A DNA stretch of 64,000 nucleotides from CAZAYY01 sp964489525 (GTDB lineage: Bacteria > Chloroflexota > Anaerolineae > Anaerolineales > JABWBV01). Under the pieces are notes generated by a model, which did no database searches, was not told where the DNA came from, and worked only from the letters and a program-made list of their open reading frames with translations. Positions 1 through 8,603 of this stretch are shown here, piece after piece (within the stretch, counting starts at the first letter, position 1; each line of letters begins with the position of its first letter). Both the position numbers and the translations under genes were made by a program. Location: contig CAZAYY010000003.1 of assembly GCA_964489525.1 (NCBI GenBank), positions 202,036 through 266,035 of the forward strand, in the 5' to 3' direction.

Positions 1-2
1 CA

Positions 3-488
3 GTCACCAGCCTGGTGCACGGACCCGATATTTTGCCTTTTGGCATCATGGGACAGCACTTCGGCGAGGTAATGGCCACGTTCGTCACCAGCTACCAGAT
101 TTTGCCCACGTATGCCTGTATTACAGACCAACACGGCAAAAAATTCAGCCCGTTTGACGATGATCGCTGGCTGCCCGAACACCGCCGCCCGCTGCTGCGC
201 AACGCCCGCGAGTTCCGCAAAGAACTGGGAATGGGATTCAGTGTACCCACCATTTCTGTTTTTGGTTATGGGCTGGAGACGGTGCGCAAGTTGAGCGTGG
301 AACGCAGCCCGGACGGGGCCTGGACGCGGCTGGATTTTGACCTGGCCAATGAGGGCGATACTTCAGTACCGCAGAGCAGCGCTGTTCTGCCCGGCACCGA
401 CCTGCACCCCATTCGTCAATATCATGGCTCGCTGTTTGTGGACAATGATGTCAAAATGCGCCTGAAACTGCTGCTGACCGGGGGATAA
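3..488 (+). CDS. LCAT-like lipase/acyltransferase, C-terminal part (5' truncated by window edge)
   Basis: The reading frame is open from base 3, so the start and the nucleophile-serine region lie outside the window. What remains (about 161 residues) resembles the C-terminal third of lecithin:cholesterol acyltransferase-type alpha/beta hydrolases. It has an FGYGLETVRKL segment, a GDTSVPQSSAVLPGTD segment matching the family's GDGTVP region, and a final HPIRQYHGSLFVDNDVK segment whose histidines are candidates for the catalytic His. The family hydrolyses or transfers lipid acyl chains; the substrate here is unknown. The gene converges on the kinase gene with a 2-bp gap. A PGAP1-like or other lipase is the main alternative. 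Confidence 0.55.
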   Translation, partial: VTSLVHGPDILPFGIMGQHFGEVMATFVTSYQILPTYACITDQHGKKFSPFDDDRWLPEHRRPLLRNAREFRKELGMGFSVPTISVFGYGLETVRKLSVERSPDGAWTRLDFDLANEGDTSVPQSSAVLPGTDLHPIRQYHGSLFVDNDVKMRLKLLLTGG

Positions 489-490
489 GC

Positions 491-2353
491 CTACGGGGCG
501 TAGATTTCGAAATCGTCAAAACGGATTTCAACGCCCGGGTCTGCCAGGGCCGAAACCAGCAGCCCGGCCTGGCCAGTGCTGAACGTGGTATCGTCCAGTT
601 CGCGCAGCAGTTCATTGTTGACATACAGGGCCAGGGTATCCCCGGCGCAGGTTGCCTGGATCTGGTTGGCTGTGCTGCCCTGGATTGCGCTGCTTTGCGC
701 CCACCCTTCCGGTAAAAACGACCGAAAACTACCATTCTGCAATTTACCCATGGTGTAGCGGCCCTGGCTGGTGATTACCAGGTAGTAATAGTTATTGGCA
801 TCCTGCAGGCGGCAAACCACACCAAAATAATTTTCGTCAGAACCCTCATAGAAAACTGCTGTTACCCGAAGATGGACATCGCCGCCAGGGGGCTGCTGTT
901 GAGGGGTCACCCAATACAACTGACCGGGCTCCTGAACCGAAATGGCATAAGCGCCGTCAGAAAAGCCATAGCTCCCGCCAGAATCTTCACCCACCGGCCA
1001 ACCATTGACATTGCTCGAAAAATCTTCTCCCATCACCCGCTGCCATTGGTTCTCGACAACCCAAGCAGGCAAATCGGGCGTTGGCGTACCAGGTGCAACC
1101 CTGCTGAGTTCGGGAACATCCAGCGTTGGCAAATCACTGACACCACCCTGACCGGCCAAAAAACCCGGCAAAAGGAACAGGGCAAACCCACCCAGGAACA
1201 TCACCACAACCAACGGAATCGCCCAGCGCAGCCAGGGCCGGGCAGGTGAGGGCTGGGGCTGGAGAGTAAGCCGGGGAGCAGGTTGAGATTGCCCCGCAGG
1301 TTGGCTGGCCGGGTTGGGCAGCAGGGATTCATCGACGCGGGTGCTGGCGTTCTCCAGGGTTCTTCCTGGTTCGGTCTCCTGGCGGGGGCTGGGTTTGGTT
1401 TCGGGGATGGTGGCGACCTCGTCGAACAAAGGAGAGCCTTCGGGAACAGCGGTTGGGCTGGCGACGGTTTGGGCATCGTCATCACTGGCGGGGGAAGGCG
1501 GATGGGTTCGATCCGGCGCCGAAACCCCGGCTGGCAGCGCCCCGGCCAGGGCAGCGCTCAGGGCAGAAGCCAGGGCCTGGGCAGTTAGATAGCGGTCTTC
1601 CGGCTTGCGAGCCAGCGCTTTTTGGAGCATAGGCTCGACGCCGTCTGGCAAACCCGGTTGAAACATTGCGGCAGGCGGGGCCGGGCGAGACAGGCGCTGC
1701 ATGGCCGCTGCAATGGGGGTGGTCGCCCGGAATGGCTGGCGCCCGGTGAGCATTTCGTAAACGATGACGCCCAAGGAATACAGGTCCGAACGGGCGTCCA
1801 GCTCCGTTTCGCCCTCCACCTGTTCGGGGCTCATATAAGCAGGTGTACCCACCATGCCTTCACCGGTCAGCACGGTGTTGGCTTCAGCCAGATGTACAAT
1901 GCCAAAATCAGAAATATAGGCGTTGTCATAGGCATCAAAAAGGATGTTGCCGGGCTTAAGGTCGCGGTGGATGATGCCCTGGGCATGGACTGCATCCAGG
2001 GCATGGGCCAGGCGGGTGATGATGGCTGTGGTGGTATCCGGGGGCAGGGCACCTTTGCGCAGGCGGGTTTCCAACGATCCACCGGGCATGTAGCGCATCA
2101 CGAGGTAGAGTTGGCCGGTTTGCTCGCCAAAATCATACACCGGGACAATCGCCGGGTGTTCGATAGCGGCAATGGACTGCGCTTCGCGCTCAAAACGCTT
2201 GCGCATCATAGGGTTTTCCAGGGCTTTTTCGGGCAGCAGTTTGAGGGCAACCTGGCGGCGGAAATTGGGGTCATAGGCCAGGTATACCGCTGCCATCCCG
2301 CCCCGGCCCAATTCGGATAAAATTTCATAACGACCAATTTGCCTGGGGGTCAT
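491..2353 (-). CDS. Membrane Ser/Thr protein kinase with extracytoplasmic sensor domain
   Basis: This is a 620-residue Hanks-type kinase. Residues about 9-270 form the catalytic domain: glycine loop GRGGMA, ATP-binding lysine in VALKLL, catalytic HRDLKPGN, metal-binding DFG and a TPAYMSPEQ activation segment. A Pro/Glu/Thr-rich linker follows, then one membrane helix near 373-400. The outside region of about 200 residues is rich in Gly, Asn and aromatic residues and looks like a LamG or DUF1080-type beta-sandwich; it has no PASTA repeats. The ATG at 2353 was chosen because AAAGG precedes it at normal spacing and a TATAAT box lies upstream, over a longer in-frame TTG start. The usual model is an outside domain controlling a cytoplasmic kinase; ligand and targets are unknown. 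Confidence 0.9.
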   Translation of the reverse strand: MTPRQIGRYEILSELGRGGMAAVYLAYDPNFRRQVALKLLPEKALENPMMRKRFEREAQSIAAIEHPAIVPVYDFGEQTGQLYLVMRYMPGGSLETRLRKGALPPDTTTAIITRLAHALDAVHAQGIIHRDLKPGNILFDAYDNAYISDFGIVHLAEANTVLTGEGMVGTPAYMSPEQVEGETELDARSDLYSLGVIVYEMLTGRQPFRATTPIAAAMQRLSRPAPPAAMFQPGLPDGVEPMLQKALARKPEDRYLTAQALASALSAALAGALPAGVSAPDRTHPPSPASDDDAQTVASPTAVPEGSPLFDEVATIPETKPSPRQETEPGRTLENASTRVDESLLPNPASQPAGQSQPAPRLTLQPQPSPARPWLRWAIPLVVVMFLGGFALFLLPGFLAGQGGVSDLPTLDVPELSRVAPGTPTPDLPAWVVENQWQRVMGEDFSSNVNGWPVGEDSGGSYGFSDGAYAISVQEPGQLYWVTPQQQPPGGDVHLRVTAVFYEGSDENYFGVVCRLQDANNYYYLVITSQGRYTMGKLQNGSFRSFLPEGWAQSSAIQGSTANQIQATCAGDTLALYVNNELLRELDDTTFSTGQAGLLVSALADPGVEIRFDDFEIYAP

Positions 2354-2389
2354 GGGCTGCCTTTGGGTACAGTGGGTGATGATGGTGCG

Positions 2390-2395
2390 ATTATA
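2390..2395 (-). promoter_or_regulatory. -10 box of the kinase gene
   Basis: A perfect TATAAT lies 36 bp upstream of the preferred kinase ATG. No convincing -35 hexamer is seen at 16-18 bp, so this rests on the -10 match and on agreement with the ribosome-binding site of the 2353 start. Confidence 0.4.
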
Positions 2396-2514
2396 CAACG
2401 TTTTGCCCTGGCCAGTGGGTTTTTCAACCGACCCGCCAGGGCAAACGTTGTGAAACTTTGTTTTTCGAACTTATTTGGGGCTGCTGGTGAAAAACCGCTT
2501 GCAGCACACCTTAT

Positions 2515-3444
2515 TTACGGCTGGCGAGCGCCAAGGGCCAGGGCAACCAGGCTGCCATCTTCTTGCGGGCGGGCAAAAACCAACACCTGCATTCCACTGG
2601 AAAGGTCATCCAGGCCAGTGATGGTGCTGTCTTTGCTGCGAAAGCGGGTTTCGGGGGTGATTTCAATGGTCAGGCTGTCTGCCTGGGGGGTGGTGAGCGT
2701 AAGGGTGCTGTTGGCAGCATCCACACTCGCGATCGTGCCTACCACCCGGAAGGGGCGCAGGTAAGCCCGTTCGGCGCTGGTGATGGCTTTCAAAACCAGG
2801 CTGCCATCGGCATTTTCCCGGCCTGCCACTGCCACCTTATCTCCCACGGCCACATCCGCCAGGCTGGCGTAATCCCCTTTGAAAATCGTATCCGAATTGA
2901 CCAGGAAGGTGTGAACCTCACCAATCCGGGCCTGGATGGTCAGGGTTTGGGCAGTCTGGTCTACAGCAGTGACTTCACCCAGGTGGCGTTCGGCTTTGAG
3001 GGTGGGGTCGAAATCTTCGGGCAGAATGATGACCAACACCGCCAGAGGATCATCCCCACCGCCGGGTTTTGCAACCACTCCCACCCAACGCCCGGTTTGC
3101 AGGTCGGCGGCGCTGGCTTCACTCTCCGAAGCGCGGAAGCGAGTCAGTTCGTCGTACGCAAACACAACAGCATTGCCGCGAATGTCCAGGGTGAAATTTT
3201 GGGGGGTAACTTCGGTCAGGGTGCCCAGGACGCGCCGGCGGGGGAGTTGGCCAGCCGCTGCATTCTCTGTTTCGGCAGCACTGACCATTTCGTCCAACCC
3301 CGCAACCCGGAAGGCCGCTTCTTCCCAGGCCTGGTTTTCAAACGTCAGGCTGCTGTTGGCTGCAGAAGCCGTCCCGGCAAAGATGAAAAGGGGTGCAGCT
3401 AAAACCATGGCTGCAATGAACAGGAAAAGTTTTGATTTGAACAT
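2515..3444 (-). CDS. Secreted DUF5666 repeat protein
   Basis: A 309-residue protein with a clear Sec signal peptide: MFKSK, a hydrophobic stretch and an AGTASA cleavage region. The mature part carries several repeats of about 60-70 residues of the type 'GTLTEVTPQNFTLDIRG', 'GEVTAVDQTAQTLTIQA' and 'GTIASVDAANSTLTLTT', the small beta-barrel pattern of DUF5666. The function of DUF5666 is not established; it is thought to be a cell-surface domain. ATG 3444 was chosen because GGAGG stands 7 nt before it; an in-frame start 7 codons upstream lacks this. It is separated from the kinase gene by about 160 bp on the same strand. Confidence 0.75.
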   Translation of the reverse strand: MFKSKLFLFIAAMVLAAPLFIFAGTASAANSSLTFENQAWEEAAFRVAGLDEMVSAAETENAAAGQLPRRRVLGTLTEVTPQNFTLDIRGNAVVFAYDELTRFRASESEASAADLQTGRWVGVVAKPGGGDDPLAVLVIILPEDFDPTLKAERHLGEVTAVDQTAQTLTIQARIGEVHTFLVNSDTIFKGDYASLADVAVGDKVAVAGRENADGSLVLKAITSAERAYLRPFRVVGTIASVDAANSTLTLTTPQADSLTIEITPETRFRSKDSTITGLDDLSSGMQVLVFARPQEDGSLVALALGARQP

Positions 3445-3671
3445 GGGATACCTCCGGTTACACATAAAAATTCGGTTGACAACAGCACTGCATAAAATTT
3501 AGATTGTGCTGTTTTTCTACCTGTATGATATGCCAGGGGTGTAAAACATGTAGTAACTTTGTGTAAAAAGATTGTAATTTCGGAGAGATTCAGCGAACCT
3601 CCCGATTCCTGAACCCGGATTGGGGCGGGGGAATGGGTGAAAAGGGGCCAGGTTCTTCGTTTGCAGGTGGT

Positions 3672-4310
3672 TTAATCCAAAACCAGCTCTTCATGCCCGG
3701 CCAGCTTATCCTGAATGCGCTGGATGACAATGTTCAGGTGTCGGGGTTTGTGAACAAAGTCGAGGTCGTCGCTGCGAATGGTCAGCACCGGGCAAACATC
3801 GAAAGAAGCCAGCCAGTCATCGTAAAAAGAATCCAACAGGTTGAGATAATCGAGGGTGATTCCGCTTTCAATGGCGCGCCCCCGGCTGTGAATGCGCTGG
3901 ACAAGAATTTCAGCCGGGGCTTTCAGGTAGAGCAGCAAATCGGGGCGCGGCAGGCTGGCCGTAATCAGTTTAAACACCTTGAGGTACGAGAGATAATCGC
4001 GCTCATTCAGGTTGCCCAGGTGGTGCAGGGCGCGGGCAAAGATATAGGCATCCTCGTAAATACTTCGGTCCAGGATGGCGGATTGTGGGTTTTGGGCCAT
4101 TTCAATATGCTGCTGGGCGCGGTGGCCAAGGAAGTAGACCTGAAGGTGAAAAGACCAGGTGCGCATGTCGGCATAAAAATCGGGCAGGTAGGGGTTGTCG
4201 GAAACCGATTCGTACCCGGCCAACCAACCCAACCGGCTGGCGATGCGCTGGGACAGGGATGTTTTACCGGCGCCAATATTGCCGGCCACTAAAATCAGAC
4301 GATTGGTCAT
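3672..4310 (-). CDS. Deoxynucleoside kinase (dCK/dGK family)
   Basis: A 212-residue P-loop kinase that would phosphorylate deoxynucleosides for salvage. The Walker A is GNIGAGKT. The LDRSIYEDAYIFA segment corresponds to the family's ERS substrate and lid signature, and RIHSRGRAIESG to the arginine-rich LID region. The length is normal for bacterial deoxyadenosine/deoxycytidine kinases. Its ATG overlaps the stop of the upstream double PaaK-like gene by 4 nt (ATGA), so the two are probably translationally coupled, an unexpected pairing. Which deoxynucleoside it prefers cannot be read from sequence. Confidence 0.85.
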   Translation of the reverse strand: MTNRLILVAGNIGAGKTSLSQRIASRLGWLAGYESVSDNPYLPDFYADMRTWSFHLQVYFLGHRAQQHIEMAQNPQSAILDRSIYEDAYIFARALHHLGNLNERDYLSYLKVFKLITASLPRPDLLLYLKAPAEILVQRIHSRGRAIESGITLDYLNLLDSFYDDWLASFDVCPVLTIRSDDLDFVHKPRHLNIVIQRIQDKLAGHEELVLD

Positions 4311-7057
4311 AGGCCTCCAATAAATTCCACACGGGGATGGGTGATGCCGCAGGTGCAGGGCTGGCTGCTGACCAGGCGCACCCGGTCGCCGGTGCGGTAG
4401 CGCACCAGGGGCAGAACCGGGTCGAGGCTGGTATAGACATATTCTCCGGTTGTCCCGGGTGGGGCTTCGTCCAGGAAGAGCGCTTCGCCGGGCTGGCCAT
4501 CCGGGATGATTTCATGAATGGGTCCATCCATCCAGAGATGCAATCCGTTGTGGGCCGGGCATTCGGCATATACCTCACGACATTCGGTACTCAAATAAAC
4601 CGAAAAGGTTTCATCCAGGCCATACAGGCTGGTCAGTTCCTGGCGAGTGGCTTTGTCTAAGGGAGCGCCCCAGAACATACCGCGCTTGAGTGAGGGTAGT
4701 TTTTCAGCGGGGGGCGCGCTTTGGGCCAGGTGAGCGGCCAGGCTGCGGGCGTCGGCCACAGAAGAAAGCATCCATGCGGGCTGCTTCTGCACCACGAACT
4801 GGTCCCAATGGTTGCGCTGCAGCATGGCCATGGAAACGATCAGCCATTCGATTTGTTTCTCGCCCAGCAAATCATCCACCTGCTCCCACAGGTAGGGCAG
4901 GGCGTTGGAAACTTTGGGCATGCCCTGGTTGATGGCTAAAACGCTCAACGGTGCAGCGCCAGGCCGCGGACCCAGCAGGCTGTGCAGCCGGCGGATGCGC
5001 CCAAACCAACTACCAATGGATTGCAGGGTGAGGGGCAGCCAGATTTTTTCGCCCTGGGTCCCCTGCGTGGCGATCCAGTTGCGTGGTTTTCCCAAAAGAG
5101 CATTTGCCAAAGAGCGAGAAGACTCATTGATGCGCACCAGGTCGGCCCGTTCCGTAAACGGGAAGGGGCGCAGGTCGCTGCGGTTTGAAAGGGTATACGA
5201 GCGCAACCCGGCCGCACGCCAGTTTTTTTGGTACAGGCTGGAACGGGCAGCCCGTTGGAGCAGGTCTCCGGAAGCCGCCAAACGGGTGTTGGTTTGCGTC
5301 ACCAGTTCATCCAATGGTTGGCGTAAAATCGCTTCGGGTTCGAGCGGGGCGAAGAGGGGTGCGAAACCTGGCAGGGGTTGAAGGGCGCTTTTTTCAGCGG
5401 AGCGCAAAAACACCGGCGCCGGCAGGGGTTGAGATTGCCGGGCTGCTGCATGGGGAATGGGGACGGGCACCGCTGCGGTGGCTTGCGGGGCAGGTTTGCT
5501 TGTAGGGGATGGCTCAGCACCCAGGTCACTTTCGTACACCAGGGGTCGAAATTTGCCGCTGGATGAAATTCGCTCGCCCAGGTTCCAATCCAGGGTGACG
5601 ATAGGTTCATTCACCAGGCCGTTCTGCCAGCCCAAACGCAGCGCTTCGATGGAATCCACCCCTGCACGGACAGCCTGGGCAAATTCTGCCTCATCCACTT
5701 CGCCTTTGCGCGCATCCGGGCAGACCAGCACAGTCAGCCGGGGCATGTAGCCATCCCGCCCAACCCGCAGCTGCCAACGGGCAACTGGGGCCGGGCTGCG
5801 CAGGGCTTGCAGTTTTTCTTGCAAGGTAAAAACCGAAAAGCGCACAACGCCCAGGTTCACCAGGTCGTCATGGCGCTGCAAAATGTGAACGCGTGGATGG
5901 GTCCGCCCGCAGCCGCACGGTTCGGCAGACACCATTTCCACCAGGTCGCCGGTCCGCCAGCGCACCAGGGGGAAGGTCTCTTTGTAATCGGTAATCACCA
6001 GTTCCCCTTGTGCGCCGGGGGCTGCTTCCCAAAGCGGGATGGCCTGGGGCTCATAGCCGGGCTGCTCATTTTCCCGCTCGATTTCTACCATGGGAATAAA
6101 CTCTGGGAAACAAATATCCAGCCAAACGTGCATCCCATCGGCCTGGGCACACTCGGCAAACAAAGTCTGGAACTCCGAAAACGTGTAAATACTGAAGGCA
6201 TTTTCCAACCCCCAGGTTTCTTTAAGGGGTTGGCGGTAGGGGCCAACGGGTTCGCCCGCAAAAAAACCGGTGTGAACCCGGGTCAGGTCGCGCGGCAAAA
6301 CCTTCCGGACTCGAGTCACCAGGTAAGCCAGCAAATTCTCCAGGGAGAACTGGTCTTTCAGCTGGTTTTTCGCAATCAGGGCGGCATTGTCTGTAATGCC
6401 GCGCCCGATGCGCATCATCAGGCTGGGGAAGGCAAAGGTAAAAGAAGTTTTCCTTCTCAGGCTCATGGCCACGCCTTCCAGGCCCTGTTCAAAGGTAAAC
6501 ACAACACTCTCAACATCGGGATGATTCGATATTTGAAAACCGCGCATAAGCAGCAACGCACCCGACCACAAACTGGTGTCGGAGATAAAGGGCGCCGGGG
6601 CAGTAATGGACATGCCCACATCCTGATCGGTATAGCGGCGGGCCGAGAAAGATAACAATCGGAAAGCAGCCTCACGAATCGGCCCCCGCTCTGCACTACC
6701 AACAGGCACCCACTTGGGCACCCCGGTGCTGCCGGAGGTGCTGATCCAGTAGCGCGGGCGTTCGTTTGAGCAGATAAACGCATCGGGGTGATGGTTTTGC
6801 TGGGCAACCCGCAGTTCTGACGCGCCTACGTAAGGCAGGCGGCGAAAATCAGCATAGCTTTGAATATCTTCCGGAGCCAGCCCGGCCTGCTGCCAGCGTG
6901 GGCCATACAGCGGCGAACGGGCTGCCCGGCGAAACAGCCCATTATTTGCTTTGCCTTCCTGGGCAATACGCTCCAGGGAATTGGCCGCCAGGGTGGACGG
7001 AGGGGCACATTCAATTTCGGGGTCGAAATACTCTCGTAAGGGCGGGGGTGTTGGCAT
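4307..7057 (-). CDS. Double PaaK-like adenylate-forming protein, second half truncated
   Basis: A 916-residue protein made of two phenylacetate-CoA-ligase-like halves. The N-half (about 1-500) looks complete: STSGSTGVPKW phosphate loop, YTFSEFQTLFAEC motif, WRTGDLVEM, a CGCGRTHPR segment and a C-terminal lid starting at LQRHDDLVNLG. A Pro/Ala linker (about 510-560) leads to the C-half. That half keeps YLSTECREVYAEC, YRTGDRV and CTCGITHPR, but its phosphate loop is degenerate (ATQGTQGEKIW) and it stops exactly where the lid domain should begin. The second half may therefore be non-catalytic. The family makes acyl-adenylates or acyl-CoAs from carboxylic acids. AAGGA precedes the ATG. Neighbours are a single PaaK upstream and a deoxynucleoside kinase overlapping downstream. 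Confidence 0.8.
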   Translation of the reverse strand: MPTPPPLREYFDPEIECAPPSTLAANSLERIAQEGKANNGLFRRAARSPLYGPRWQQAGLAPEDIQSYADFRRLPYVGASELRVAQQNHHPDAFICSNERPRYWISTSGSTGVPKWVPVGSAERGPIREAAFRLLSFSARRYTDQDVGMSITAPAPFISDTSLWSGALLLMRGFQISNHPDVESVVFTFEQGLEGVAMSLRRKTSFTFAFPSLMMRIGRGITDNAALIAKNQLKDQFSLENLLAYLVTRVRKVLPRDLTRVHTGFFAGEPVGPYRQPLKETWGLENAFSIYTFSEFQTLFAECAQADGMHVWLDICFPEFIPMVEIERENEQPGYEPQAIPLWEAAPGAQGELVITDYKETFPLVRWRTGDLVEMVSAEPCGCGRTHPRVHILQRHDDLVNLGVVRFSVFTLQEKLQALRSPAPVARWQLRVGRDGYMPRLTVLVCPDARKGEVDEAEFAQAVRAGVDSIEALRLGWQNGLVNEPIVTLDWNLGERISSSGKFRPLVYESDLGAEPSPTSKPAPQATAAVPVPIPHAAARQSQPLPAPVFLRSAEKSALQPLPGFAPLFAPLEPEAILRQPLDELVTQTNTRLAASGDLLQRAARSSLYQKNWRAAGLRSYTLSNRSDLRPFPFTERADLVRINESSRSLANALLGKPRNWIATQGTQGEKIWLPLTLQSIGSWFGRIRRLHSLLGPRPGAAPLSVLAINQGMPKVSNALPYLWEQVDDLLGEKQIEWLIVSMAMLQRNHWDQFVVQKQPAWMLSSVADARSLAAHLAQSAPPAEKLPSLKRGMFWGAPLDKATRQELTSLYGLDETFSVYLSTECREVYAECPAHNGLHLWMDGPIHEIIPDGQPGEALFLDEAPPGTTGEYVYTSLDPVLPLVRYRTGDRVRLVSSQPCTCGITHPRVEFIGGL

Positions 7058-7084
7058 GGTGTTGTCCTTAGGTGGGGGGGAGGG

Positions 7085-8440
7085 TTACAGCTGGCGTTTA
7101 TCTATCAGCCGACGCAGTTTGATGGGCGTGGAGGCACTGATGACCCCCTTCGGCAAAAATTCAAAAGCCAACGGAGCAATGGTCTGGCTGGTATGGATTT
7201 CGTGGTCGAGGAAAGGTAAAGCCCGGTACAGCCGGTGGGTGATTTGCTCAGAAATCCGGTTGGATGCGGAATGGCCATTCGGTTCAGCAACTTCTACCCG
7301 CACGGTCAGGCGGTCCTGGTAGCCGTGCGCGTCAATCACCACCTGAAAAGCACCAATCCCTTCTTGATCAATCAGAGCCGCTTCCACCTGGGCGGGGAAC
7401 ATGTTTTCACCACTTCCAATGATCACCATATCGTCCAAACGCCCCTGGATGCGGCTCATCCGCCGGGTGGGAATCATTCCACAGGAGCAGGGCTCTTTGG
7501 GGAGCAGGGTTCCCAGGTCGCCTGAGCGGTAGCGCAGCAGCGGGCTGCCCCGCCGCCTGAGGGTGGTGTAGACCAGTTCGCCGGTCTGGCCCGGCGGCAG
7601 CACGGCTTTTGTTACCGGGTCAATCACTTCAACCAGAACACTGGCGCTGAGATGCAGCCCGCTGCGGGCCATACACTCACCGGCGCCCAACACACCCAAT
7701 TCCATCATGCCATAAGTGTCGTACACGCGCGCCCCCCAGGCGGTTTCCAGGTGGGTGCGCAGGCTTTCCGAGAACGGCTCTGCACCCAGGCGAATCATGC
7801 GCACACCCAGTTCGGCCAGGTTGGCGTACTGCTGGCCTTCAGCGGTCAAGCGCAGCAGGTAGCTGGGTGTGCCCAACAAAACGGTGGAGCCAAACATGCG
7901 AATGGTTTCGATTTGTTTCTCGATCGTAATCGAATTGCCGCTGGGCACCACAAACGCCCCCAGCTTTTCAAAGGCAGCCTGGGCTACGCTGCCGGTCATC
8001 CAGGCCGGGTTGCCATAACTGAAGAGAATTTGGGCAACATCTGCGCTGGTAAGCCCAATCAGTTCCATTCCCAGCGTCATTGTACGAATGCCGCTGTCCC
8101 AGTCGGGGCGGGTGAGGAAAACAATTTTCGACTGCCCGGTTGTGCCGCTGGAGGACAGCGCATAAAGAATGTCGCGGCGCGGGGCCGCCAGAAAATCGTA
8201 AGGGTCGGTTTGCAGGTCGGCAGGGGTGGTGAAAAAACCCAGGCGCGGCAGGTCTTCAAGGGTCCGGATGGACTGTGGGTCGACACCCACTTCAGCAAAC
8301 CGCCGTCGGTAAAAAGGGGAATGGGCTGCTGTATAGCGCACCTGTTCGCGCAGCATTCCGGTTTGAAGAGAATCCAATATTTGGCTGCCTTTTGGGCTGT
8401 TCTCCAGCCTTACCAGCAGCTTAATCCATGTGTTTGACAT
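7085..8440 (-). CDS. Phenylacetate-CoA ligase-like (PaaK/F390 synthetase family) enzyme
   Basis: A 451-residue acyl-adenylate-forming enzyme of normal length for PaaK. It shows the phosphate-binding loop SSSGTTGQSK, the YGMMELG motif, RYRSGDLGTLLP, a CSCG pair before the hinge and the hinge/lid GRLDDMVIIGSGENMFP, so it should be catalytically complete. The family activates aromatic or other acids to CoA thioesters through an acyl-AMP; the acid used here is unknown. It is the first gene of a three-gene minus-strand run with the double PaaK protein 27 bp downstream and the deoxynucleoside kinase after that. No strong ribosome-binding site was seen before the ATG. Confidence 0.85.
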   Translation of the reverse strand: MSNTWIKLLVRLENSPKGSQILDSLQTGMLREQVRYTAAHSPFYRRRFAEVGVDPQSIRTLEDLPRLGFFTTPADLQTDPYDFLAAPRRDILYALSSSGTTGQSKIVFLTRPDWDSGIRTMTLGMELIGLTSADVAQILFSYGNPAWMTGSVAQAAFEKLGAFVVPSGNSITIEKQIETIRMFGSTVLLGTPSYLLRLTAEGQQYANLAELGVRMIRLGAEPFSESLRTHLETAWGARVYDTYGMMELGVLGAGECMARSGLHLSASVLVEVIDPVTKAVLPPGQTGELVYTTLRRRGSPLLRYRSGDLGTLLPKEPCSCGMIPTRRMSRIQGRLDDMVIIGSGENMFPAQVEAALIDQEGIGAFQVVIDAHGYQDRLTVRVEVAEPNGHSASNRISEQITHRLYRALPFLDHEIHTSQTIAPLAFEFLPKGVISASTPIKLRRLIDKRQL

Positions 8441-8484
8441 TGTTTTTCACTTCGTTGCTCATGAGAAAGAATCGTTAACAGTTT

Positions 8485-8511
8485 AACACAAAAACACCAG
8501 GTTTTTGTGTT
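8485..8511. other. Perfect 11-bp hairpin upstream of the PaaK-like gene
   Basis: AACACAAAAAC and GTTTTTGTGTT form an 11-bp stem around a 5-nt loop, 45 bp upstream of the PaaK-like start. It lies between that gene and the nrdJ terminator. It may be a leader structure or an extra terminator arm; there is no further evidence. Confidence 0.4.
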
Positions 8512-8529
8512 TCAACAGGGTCTCTGCAG

Positions 8530-8571
8530 AAAAAAATGGCCTGCCTGGTTTTTTAATCCCCAGGCAGGCCA
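8530..8571 (-). terminator. Rho-independent terminator of nrdJ
   Basis: Read on the minus strand, a perfect 12-bp stem (TGGCCTGCCTGG paired with CCAGGCAGGCCA) is followed by seven T. It sits 33 bp past the nrdJ stop codon, a textbook intrinsic terminator that closes the nrdR-nrdJ unit. Confidence 0.9.
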
Positions 8572-8603
8572 GCTGCATTATAGCGCCATTTGCGGCAAAT
8601 TAC

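Noticed and set aside
1622..3402. Long plus-strand frames opposite the kinase and DUF5666 genes
   Set aside because: High GC at third positions opens antisense frames; the minus-strand genes have complete motifs and start signals.
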